Below are positions 13,001 to 25,000 of a DNA stretch of 64,000 nucleotides, one piece after another; within the stretch, counting starts at the first letter, position 1; the number at the start of each line of letters is the position of its first letter. Location of the stretch: positions 32,635,165-32,699,164 of the forward strand of contig CM019217.1 in assembly GCA_009741485.1 (NCBI GenBank). Reading direction: 5' to 3'. The translations under genes and the position numbers were made by a program. This DNA comes from Malurus cyaneus samueli. Lineage: Eukaryota; Chordata; Aves; Passeriformes; Maluridae. The notes beneath the pieces are model-generated. The model did not search any database and was not told the origin of the DNA. It worked only from the letters and a program-made list of their open reading frames with translations.

Positions 13001-16000
13001 ATGTTATTTGAGAAAATTACAATCTGATGTCAGAATCTGAAGAAAAAAGGCAAAAGGATCATATTAGTCACTGACTTTGAGAAGCTATCCATCTGAACTG
13101 AAATACAAGGCATTTCTAATGACTTTCCAAATGCATTCTTAACTTCTTGCCTGGTTTTGGAGACAATCTTGAGCCAGACTCCAGTATCAGAGGAGAAATT
13201 GGTTTCAAAGTTCCACTTCAGTCCTGAAATACTAGCAAAGCACAGAGGATTACTGCATCACCTCTAGGATCTGAGGTAGCTGAAAGCCCATGTTTTGCTG
13301 CTGGTAGCACCCAGGACATCCTGTAAAAGACTGAAGCTCTGCACCCTCAGGGCAGGGGATTTCCTGGATATGCCTTCAGGCCATTCTTGGAATACATTTT
13401 TCTGATTATTTGGTTAGGAATCAGCTGGGACCTGTCTCTGTTGCACAGTGTAATTTCTTTAGCATGCTATGTGCAGGTGTATAGAGGTTTTATTGTGGGA
13501 TGATCCAGACAGACAGTTCTTGTCAAGTAATCTGATGGCTGTTCATCCAGGTTGCAGCCAGCTTTCATGGTGGATCATGGTGGAGAGATAAACACTAAAG
13601 TATCTTCCTGTAGAAAGGGGAGGATTAAATCATATGTTTGGGGCAACAGGGGGAGAATGAGAAGTAAGCACCATCCCACAATTTTAATAGAAATGAAAAT
13701 TAGATAGAGATTCAAGAGTAGGCAAATGTGTCTTTACAGGAAAGTAAATCAGTTGAATACATTTGAAGTTTATTACTGCAAATAAATAATTAATTTTAAT
13801 AGATGGTGCCCCTTAAAACACACAAGCATGTGGAGACCTGGGAGCTACTACCACAGGTGAAGAGACTGAATCTGTCATGTGTGCTATGGCTCTTTAACTT
13901 TTGGAAAGGGTAATTTCCATCTGACTTATCTGGCTTTCCGGAAATCAGATTTTTAAAATTTTCTAAGCTTAAACATTTAAGTTTTCCTAGACTTTCATGA
14001 AACTCCTGAACAGTCACAATCAAAAGTCTCTCAGCCAGCTTGGCCTGCAAGCAGTGTGCTTTTCCCTGTGTCCCAGTACTGCACCTCGGTGATGTGAGCT
14101 CATGGGGGCTGAGATGCAAGACTGACAGATTCGCTTTATTGAGTGTCCCAGTAAATCACCTGACAGTAGTTCTGCTGCTCCAGGGCTCTCTGCATACTTA
14201 CACCTCCTTCCCATGCCCCAGGCAACAAGCCAGCTTATGACAGTCCTTAATGCCTATCACTTTCATACCAAAGGAGAGGCAGAGGGACCCAGATGTAGAC
14301 AGATTCAGGCTTTGGCTTAGCATTGCCTTTTTGACCAGACTGTGTTGCTATGTACAGAGGCCATGTTCCAATAGGTGGGATTTTTTTGGTTTTTCTTCCT
14401 CCTTGTGCCCCAGTAAACATCAGAAAATGCCTAACTGTGATGGGAGGACTCTGGTGTTCTGGAATGATAATTTGCATGAATCCACTGTTTCTGGGAGCAT
14501 ACTTCTTTTAAATATTAATATTAATCAGCAGCATAGTAACTGGAGAGCAAAAGGGCAAAGAAACCTCACAAAACCATGTTTTTCTATGTTCAGGGCCATG
14601 TTCTCCTCTAGGATTTGTTGCCATAAATTTTTAGGCCACAAAACAGACTTTATTTTGCAAGGAAAGCTGCAAGTAACTAAGAGAGTTAATTGGTTTACAG
14701 TGCTTTAATAAGACCTCCTGGGAAACAGATTTAATAGTGGAGAGCCAGTATCACATAATAAAATACGGTTCATAGAGGATATTACAATGCAAGATACATA
14801 ACTGGAAAGTAGTTGCTGAACTTTCAGAGAACAACATCTAAGTCTGTTATGCTGGAAGCCTGGAAATGAGGCTATATGGCCACAGTAGGTAAAATATAAA
14901 CAAGCTGGTGATTCAGGTGGAAATGGTCTGCCATGAGGGAATCAAACACTTTATTGCTTGAAGGTCACAAGGAGACTTTCCTTTTAGAGAGGGAAATAAA
15001 ATGATCCAATATACAGTTTGCTACAAGCACTCATCAAACCAAACCTCCTCCCCTTCTCCCTTGCGAACCTCATGGTTTCCTGCAGGGGAGGCATAAGGTA
15101 AGTAATTTCACCGGGAATTTACAGACCTGAACTTGGACACCATGGTGTGGGGTCTGTGATCAAGGCGAAATAGCAGAGCTTACTACATTATTTGCTTGTA
15201 GGTTGTGAGGTTGAAATCCTTGGAGTCAGACCAAGTTACTGCCGCGAGTACTTCAGTGTCCCAACAGACAGGAACTTCGCAGATGCCATCATTGATGCCC
15301 TTGAGTCTTTGTGGTACGTCATGAGATTTTTGTGATGTGGACTTTCCTCGCTCTAGGACAAGTATATGGATTTGCTATCAGGGAGATTTTCAGGATGGAC
15401 TTCCAGGTAGGAAGACAGGGGCTGAGACTGGATGGGCTCAGTACTACTGAGTTTGTAATACTGTCATAGAAACAACAGTTTCCGTAACAGTAATAGGCCG
15501 GTACATCAAGAGTGGAAGGAAAGATGTGCTCCTCTCTTTCTGTGTAGGCTACAACAAAGAGGCATTCTGACTCACTACTTTTAATCTGCTGTTTTAAATA
15601 TCTTCGATTCTTCTAAATATCTTAGACATGAGCCTGTGCATGTCTATTCACTGACCTTCAAGAAAATACTTTGAAATGCTTGGATTTGGAGAGGGAATTT
15701 GAAATGCTTGTATATAAAGGGGGAATTTTGGAAATTCTGACATTCAGCTTCAGTCACTTGTTTATGAGACAGATGCTTCAAATTTATCTTTTTAGAGCAT
15801 CTCAAGGACAGTAGTTTTGAAGAGGGCATTCATTTCATGCAAAGATGAGTGTAGAATAGAATAGAATAGAACAGAACAGAACAGAACAGAACAGAACAGA
15901 ATAGAATAGAATAGAATAGAATAGAATAGAATAGAATAGAATAGAATAGAATAGAATAGAATAGAATAGAATAGAATAGAATAGTTGGAAGATAATAACC

Positions 16001-19000
16001 ATACAGTCCAACTGATGGGAATATATCTCTCAGACAGCTCCCTACTCAGCTTTCAAGTTCTACCATCTCTCTTTCAAACATTACAAGAGACAATCCCACA
16101 TCAGCTGTAAAATCAGGGAATATTGCATCACCACCTGCATAGCCAATGCCTTTACCCTGGCTATAACTAGCTCCTTCTTTTAAAACCTTGTTGGTTCCAT
16201 TATTTATCCAATCCTAGGAGACAATTATACTTTAATACTTGCAACTGCCATAGCGATTTGAATCTGAAAAGTTTTGTATTCAGATGCTGAGCATTAATTG
16301 TTCTTGAAATAAAGGCTCCAAAATGATGAGAACGCTGTTGGAGATGTTGCTCCCAGTTGCACACTGGGTCCTGCTGCACAGATGCTTACAAATCACTGTT
16401 GTTTGCAGCATGGGCTTAGACAGAAGGTGTCTAAGACCATGTGAGAGGTTTCATTCTGAAATACCTGCATGTGACATGAGGAAATAATATGTGATATAGG
16501 AGGCTTTCTGGAGCTTTCTAGTGTTTTTAATTCAGTGAATAAAAAAAGGGAATGGAGATGTATTACAGACATCAGCTCTGATTTCCGATGGAAACCCAGA
16601 ATTACTGTAGAAAGCTTTTTGGTCTGATATAATTTTGGGATGGGTCAAGATCTACTTGAAGCCTCCTGCCTGGTTTCCATGGAAGAGTGTGTAAGGCTGT
16701 TCAGTGCTGGTTATCAGCTCTGTAATTGTGAACATGGTTAAAAGTGAGGCACAAACTGTTAAAAGCTCCAACCCTTCAAGCTGTTATTTTGGGTAGCTAG
16801 AGAGTTTCAATAGCTAATTCGCTCCAAGCCACAAGGCTGCCTGCTGCTGTCTGTGGTGGAAAAAGGACACAGCATTGTTGGTGAACCAAGTTGCAAGAGG
16901 TAAGAGCTGATGGTTTCAAGAAAAGTGCAAATCCCTGCCACCAAGATGTCTGACATAGATACCAGCTACAGTCTTCTGAAGTGCCCAAATCCTACAGATC
17001 ATCTCAGAGCTGCCGAAGGTCCTGTCTCTGGTGTCTGTTTACACACCATTCCTGGTGAATTTCTTCCCAAGTTCATTTTCTTTAAACTAAGTGCCCTATC
17101 TCCAACAAGGCAGCAAAGAGGAAAAGGGAATGATTGTAGATAAAATTAATAATCAGGTTTGGGTGTAAATACTGCAGGGACTTAAAGAATGAAGGGAGGG
17201 TAGAGAATTAACATAATTAACCATTAAAAATCTGGTAGGTTTTCCTTATTCTTTCTCTTGTTCATCCTCTTTGTTTATTGCTTTAAGACTTAGAAGAAAA
17301 GGTTCCATACTGCTGGGCCAGCCCTTAAGAAGTAAAGCCTTTGAAATGCTTTTACTGTAGGCATATTCATTTAGCAGGATTTAACATCTCTGAGTAGAAG
17401 AGCTTGTCATCTTTGTCTTTTGCAAATGTATTTGACTTTTGAAGCTGTTCAAAGGCTGGCAAATCCCATGTGTTTGCTTTCCACACCCCAGATAATTGGA
17501 AAAGCCCATTAGGCTGACACTGTCCTTAGCTAAATTGAGAAAACAGCCTGTGGCAAGGTCATCTGTTGGCTGGAACAGTGCCTTGCCCAGTTGCCCTAAT
17601 GACAGGTATCAGAAGTTAAAGAACTGCACTTAGGCTCCCACAATTAGCAAACCTTGCAGGGACTCCAGGATAGAGAGAGCAAGCCCTTTATTCTGGCATG
17701 GTGTCCCAGGGTTTGAGCAAAGGAACATCCTGACCCATCTTCACTTCACTGAAGCAGAAAAGGTTCATCAGTGCAAGGACAGAAGTATCTAACTTATCAG
17801 GGAACCACTGATCTTCGCTTGCAACCAAAGGAAATCATCCTTCAGGGTTTATTCAGACCACTATTTAGACCAATAATATTCAAAGTAAAGTCAAGCATCT
17901 GTTTTTGGCAAGTGAAACTAAAATCTCCCTTGTGTCTTTTCCACAACTGTAACTTAAGGGCTGTTGTAATCTATCTAGCTTCTTGGACAGGTGTCATGAA
18001 GTCTGCATCATAAGTGCAAAGTATGCTGGTAGAATATAAAACCATTTTTAGTCTTGCCATCAATGCTGTCCAGCTTTCTTCAGCAATCTTTTCTTAGTCA
18101 TTTATTTGCTGGAAAGTTACTGGTGATGGAAGAATACAGGACTAACACACAGTTAGAAAGACAAAATACTTCTCCCATACAAGCCATGATCAGGGTTTCC
18201 TTAGAAAACTTAGAGAACCCTAATTTTTCCTTAGAAAGACAGGCAAAAATGGAAACAAAGTCAAACTTCTGATGTGCTATACCAAATCCTGCAAACTGCA
18301 GTTTGTCCCATTGAAGTAAATATTCTTCCTTACAGCACTGAGCCCTCACTGGGGGGCACAAGGAGGAAGAAAAAGGGAGAAATCTCACCACAGCCTAAAT
18401 GAGATTATTTGTTTTATGCAATAAATCTCCTTATTAGCTTCTATCTTGATCGAAATTATAATTTAGTTACAGGTGAGAAGACAAATTAGTTTAAGCAGCC
18501 ATTTAATACAGGCACTGCAGCAGAAGAGAAAGATTTCAGTAGGTTCAATAACTGTATATGCAGTAGAGAAATGGCAGGGTTAAATTTTAGAAAATAATTT
18601 ATGCCTAATAAAGATGGAAAGTAATGCTTAAAATGAAACTGGGGAGAGGGGAGGGCTGCTTCATTTACATTATTTTAAAATTTTGACGTGTGAAGAGCAA
18701 CACTAATCTGCAGGGCCAGCAGTGGAGAAATTCCCACCATAGCAGAGACCTTCAGCTTCTCACTGGACTGCACCTCTGAGACCTTCTGCAAACTGAGAAA
18801 TGCAAATCACAGTCCATAATTAATTCACTCAGTCCCTCACCTCTGATTTTCCTCTTCTGTCCCACTCATTACACCAGCCTACCCAGATGTCTTTAACAGA
18901 CACACTGGACCTGTCAGGACATAGCAAGTCTTTTTGTAGGGACCTACATCTGGATGAGAACATGTATTATGGATGACACGCTCTGCCATACATTAAATTA

Positions 19001-22000
19001 TAGCACAAAAAGCCTGGGTTTGAACTTCATCAGCATAGGTTTATGATTTTACCCACACAGCTTCTCTCAGGGAGATTTACAGTGAACTGTAAAGTGGTCA
19101 TGAAAATGAAATTAAGCACTGATTTATATGCTATCCCCACTAATTAGGCTGAGACCAATCAGTGCAGAAAAGTGTGATCAGCTAAACTTGTGCAACTCTG
19201 AGATTACCTTAGTTTCCCTTGTTCACATTCCTGAATAAAACCCCTTTCTAAAATCTTACCTCAATTCATACTGCTTGTTATTTTGCAAGGAAGGGCACAT
19301 CCTGAGTTGACCTCTGTGGTTTGGAAGACCTCACACAGGAGAAAGCCAGAAGTGCCAAACTTAATTAAAGCACATTTGACTGGTAATTCCCACAATCCTT
19401 TTAATAGGGGCATTCAGCACAGAAATCAAAATTTCTTTGTTATTAAAGGGAAAGCTGCCTTCCCAATTCAACGAGGTTAGTAAAGGACTACCAGGCCAGC
19501 CTGTGCTTGCACATGGCAGTCTCTACCTGTCACCTCTGATGGGAGTCTCAGGCAAACTCAGGAGACTCTGGGTGTGAATAATGAACCCAGCACTGCAATA
19601 GTGTTAGGACCGCATAGGGTAGAAGCAGCAAACAGGATTTTATGTGTCTACATGCTGGGGAAAACACTAACACTAGCAGCCAGGAGGTCTCCGTGTGTGT
19701 CAGCCTTTCACTGTTTGCCCTCTCTCCCATGCCCAGCAATGGCAGTGCTGAGATGGCCGCAGTGTACTATGAGCGCATTGATGTGGAAGGCCACCATTAC
19801 GGCCCTCAGTCCCAGCAGCGGAAGAACGCCTTGAAGGAAGTGGACAAAGCCTTGAGCCACATGATCTCACTCATCAAGGTGAGTGGCATCCAAAAACTCA
19901 GCTCCTGGGGGCTTTTGGAAAAGGCCTTTAAAACTGCTCTTTTTGGCATTGCCAAGAGCCTATTTAACACCTGTAACTGAATGCAGTGAATGTAAACTTT
20001 TATTGCCTGAGAAACAGGCTATTGAGATCATGTGGAAGTCAAGGCACCATTACCCTGATCGTTATTTTCATTGATGGCATTATAACCCTCCTGGTGGATT
20101 TATACCAATAGCCCCAGGAAGCCACAAACCAATATACGCACTGCTCTGTTTATGACTTGTGTTGCCAGCTGAACTTTATTGTCGGCAAAGGAATCAAAAC
20201 TGTGTGTTTCCTAAGGTTTGTGGAAACAGACAATTAACTTTTATAGTGGTTTTTATGGCAGTATTCAGAACTCTGTACTTTAAACTTGGTTTTAAAAAAA
20301 AACATTATCTAAATGATTTTGCAGCGAGAAAAGCTTTTGGGTAAATGGCAATTCCATTAATATTTCTGACAATGATAAATGCATGTAGGAGTTTTTTATG
20401 TGTTTCAGTGAGGAGAGGAATATGTATCCTCAATTTCACTGAATATTAAAAGCTGTAATGCCAAGTGCTCATGTTTGGGAGGGAAAGAGAGAAACACCCC
20501 TTCCACAAGTGGTATCATGGCAAAATTGCTGAGCATACTTATTTTGGAAAAACTGTGGTGCTAACCTCTCAGACTACTCTCGGAGCACCAAATGGAAGTG
20601 GGTGCCCACCAGGATGGGTGGTGGCAAAGCATGTTGCAAGACATTTGGGGACGTGATCATTCCAGCCAACTTCCACGGAATCAGCAGATGTCAAATGGTG
20701 ATTTAAATTTTCCAGCAGGCACACACAATGCAAAGCTCCTACCTGGCCCTAAAGGTTATCATGCACTTGCTTCACAGAGCAAAGGCCTTCAGAACCATAT
20801 CAATGTCCTCCTCTTCTCTGATCATGGTATGACAGATATCTCTTGGGCAGATAAAGTGATTGAGCTGAAAAACTATATCAATATGAGTCATACCATACAA
20901 ATGAAAGACCGAGGTCCTGTTGTGAGTCTCTGGCCAGCTCCAGAGAAGCATGCAGAGGTGAGTACAGCTTAGTTGTACCTCTTACTTTTGTGTTTTCTCA
21001 GTTTTTATGCCAATTGTGTCTTCTGTTTCCTCATAACATCCAAATACTGCTCTCAGAGAAGGGTGCACAAACCAGCTCTTGTCAGGAGTCAGACTTGGAT
21101 CCTGTGACACCCTTGTGATGCTGGTTTTCAAAGGAAACTCACACCGGGAAAATTAAAAAGCATGAACTTTCACTGTTATATGGCAAGGACGCATGCTTTT
21201 AAACCCCACCACTCTTAGATTCTGATAAACAGCTAAAAGATTTTAGCTCAAAACCCACTTTTAGGATTTCATATATATTAATCAATTTATTGACATTCTA
21301 GAAGGGATTTTCAAAGTATCTGGAGCAGGTTCAGGCATTCATATTCCAGTAAACTCCCACAGAGGAATCAACTCCATTAGACCAGAATTGCCAAAAAATT
21401 TTTTTTACAATACTTTGCTTTGAGGAATTTTTGATGAAGCACGTTGGATTGAGTCAACTATAAAAGCATAATGCTAGAGCTTCAGGATTTTGAGGGATAA
21501 ATTAAAACAATAGAGAAAAAAAGTTGAAAATCACCTGAAAAGAATGAAAATTTAGTATCACTGACTAATAGACTAGTACATTATAGTCTAACCAGAAACC
21601 AGTGCATGAGAAGTCATTACTGGTGTCCTCAGAATACAGATGAGTGGAGGTACAAAATGGTTGGGCTGTGCCCCAGTGAATAATTTTGGTTTCAATATTA
21701 TATTTTATCCAGTTACAGTATATTGTAGCCCATGTGATTTTTTAAAAGAAAGTATATTTGCTGATCTTTGCACCCAAAGAGTCTCTCCAAGAACTGGGTA
21801 TCTGTGATACTGTGAACATTTCAAATTAGTGCCAGAACTGAAAGTTGTCTTAAAAGCATGCATGAGCCGTGCACTCACAAGTGCATTACAGGAGATCAGA
21901 GCACTGATATGCTTTACCCAGAGCTCCCCTGTTTTGTAGGCCAGACCTCCAAACAAGGGCAGGTTGCAATTTCATGCAGTCATGGGGTTTCATCCAAAAA

Positions 22001-25000
22001 AACTCTTCAGCACATGCTTCTTTCTCATTAAACAGCCTAATATCCCTAAGGACAATAAAGTACAATGCCTTATGTTATGTTTTTATTTATTTCTTTCCTT
22101 CATTTCTTTTTAGGATTTCTTACTGGAGGACTGCCTGTTAAGCAAAATAAAGTTGATTTTCAGTTTCCCAATAGTTAGATTCTCTATTTCTAATTAATTT
22201 TAAATATCTATTTATGAGTTGGAGTGTATTGTAACATAATGACTATCACCTCTAAGAATTACCCCCTTTTGAAGCACCAGAAGTATTGGTCAAACACGAG
22301 GACCACTCTCTACTCCTGGACATGGGAGGAATTGTGCCATCACACCCTGGTGTTGTCCTCATGGTCACTGCACATCAGTGCATATATATGGTACACATAT
22401 ACACACAAGGGTGACTTAGCGAAAAGGCTAGTGAAGAACATTTCACTTAATTGAGCTATTTATTCCTGAAGATTATTTATATTTAACTTGTTAAAGAAAA
22501 ATATGGAGTCTGGGGACTCCAATAGCTGTCTTCTTTATGGCATATCAACACCTTCTTCAGGCATTTAAAATATTTTTTCTGAATAATGTGGGGTGTAATG
22601 ACATTTGTGTGATTATATTCCAGACAGTGTGATTAATATTAATAAACCACTTATATGGCATTGTGCAGATTCAAAGCTACAGGCATTGGCTAAACAACCT
22701 CACGTCAGATAACTAACGAAGCAGATAACTGAGCACTGTCAATCCCTTGATAGTGATTGACTGGTTAAGTGCAAGAAACACAGGTGAGGTGGCATGAATT
22801 CTCCACTCAAGAGCACAATGAGGGAATGAGTGGCAGAGGCTAAAGACGATATGGCTTTCCCGCATCTGTACACAGTCCATATGGTGCCTTTGAGTGTCTC
22901 TCACCACTTCACTTACTGCCTCCTGGTCTGTTCCTTTAGGCTGGTATACTCACACATATGGATTTGTGAATGTATGTATTATAGTAACACATAATACATC
23001 AATTTATGCATTCCTATGTGTTTATGATCCAAATTTGCAGAATCTCCTAAACCACATAAGCATGTTTTGTCCGACCATGATCTTTGGACAGGCAAAATCC
23101 GGTTTGAATGCGCTGATGATTAGCCATTACAGGGGATGAGCCATTTTGCAAATTCAGGTGTTTCCATGTACCCATGGGTGTATTTATGACCTTTACAGCC
23201 ACATGGCATCCTAACATTTGTTTGCTTTACAGATATATCAAAAATTGAAAGCTGTGGAACACATGGATGTTTATAACATAGAGGATATTCCAAACAGGTT
23301 TTTCTACAAAAAAGGAAAATTTGTATCTCCACTAACTCTTGTGGCTGAAGAAGGATGGTTCATAGTAGAGGTAAAGTATAGAAGCAAAATACTTAAACAG
23401 GAATGTGAAAAGGTGCAGTATATTGCACCTTTGATCATTGAGTTAAAGTCAATGGGCTGACCACAAAATAATGTCAAATACTGCTGTGAGCTTAAAAGAA
23501 TTTAAAGGTGCTGCAGCTATCTTGAAGGTAGACAGTTAAAAGTCAAGATAACCCTTCTTTCTCTGTTGTCACAAAGCAGGAGCAGTTTCACATTTGGGTT
23601 CTGTTGCTTTACTCTTCTTCCCCCTGCCATCTACCTTCATTTCAGGCACAAAGAGTGTTTCCATTTCAAGTCCTTACTATCCTTCCATTCAGCAGTATCT
23701 TGTGGCAACTTTTCCTTCTGCCTGACTTTCCACACACCAGACTATCCTAAAGATGCCCCATTTCTCCCAAGCCTTCCAGTCTCAAAAAGGTCAGACTGGT
23801 GGTTTACTCCTCAGAGATGCCCAGTGCAAGTGCTGAAAATCTGGGAACTTGTTAAGCAGAGAACCCACACATGGAGAGAGTTTTCACACTAAATAAAATA
23901 TGCACCTCTTAAAAACCCTGATGGCTTTTGAGTACAGAGCGGTGAGTACCACATTTTTGTTTTTTTTTTTTAAAAAAAAAAAGTATAAAAAGCCAGAGTT
24001 AAGATTCAGACAGGTAAAGTAGGAATCTGAAACATTTTTCCCAAAATTATTTTTAAAAAATACAACTAAACTCTTGTACAAAAGTTCAAAACAGAACGTT
24101 TTTACCTATTCTGTAGAAAATAAAAAAAGCACTTTAAAAATCATTGAAACTCTGACAAACCTTAATAACAGTGCAGGAAACACTGCTGCTATGATAATTA
24201 TTTCTGTCTCTCTGCCCATTCCTTCCCATTGTTTCTGTTTTTCAAGAATGTCCTCTCATTAATGCTGTCAGATTTTCTTTCTCTTTGGTACATTTTCATT
24301 ATCTGTGAATGGGATATGAATATGAAAGTTTCCTGTCATATTTTTAAAGCAATAATTGAGCCTTCTATTATATTTCCTGCCCAAACCACTGAAGAGAGGA
24401 TGTGCAGCTCTTCCCCATCATGCTCCCAGGGTTTTTTAACTCTCTGTTGGGTAGAGGATAGCTAAAATCTCTTTGAAAAGGGGGATTTTATTGTTGTTTT
24501 TTGAAAGAGACAAAAGGGAAATCTGTGGAAAGTTGCTTTCCTCATCAAGGAGCATAGGAACTAAAGCCCATCTACATTTTGGTTAAAGCAAGATGAGAAG
24601 GGATTTTATACTGTATCAAAGCTGATCTGCTTATATTACCTCGTTCCCTTCATATGAGTGGGTGGTCCCTGTCCTTTGAGTGGAAGTTCCCCCAGCTGCT
24701 CTACTGTGTGCAACCCCCTCAGATTGTGTGCTCACTCTGTACCCATCCCGGTGTACTTTTCTCCACATTTAGGGATCAGTTGCAGTACATTTTCTAAACA
24801 TGCACATGCAGGGAAAAGTCCATTTCAGCAGACTCACATATGCCTGTTTCATCTTTGAGGAGCATCGCTATCCCAGGCTTAGTCTGGGCATGAAAAATTA
24901 TGTCTCAGCCAAGTCCTCCATCCCATTTGGACTTGTCAAACAGGCACATCAATGTGCTGCCAGTACCCTGGTCCCAAAGAAGTCGCAGGAGTTTGTGGGA

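Larger units (their letters stand above)
15314..19736 (+). other. ENPP6: ENPP6 intron 3, 4.4 kb
   Basis: Contains the pentanucleotide microsatellite at 15852-15984 and a degraded CR1-like flank after it. Otherwise it is AT-rich with no recognisable feature. Confidence 0.8.
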
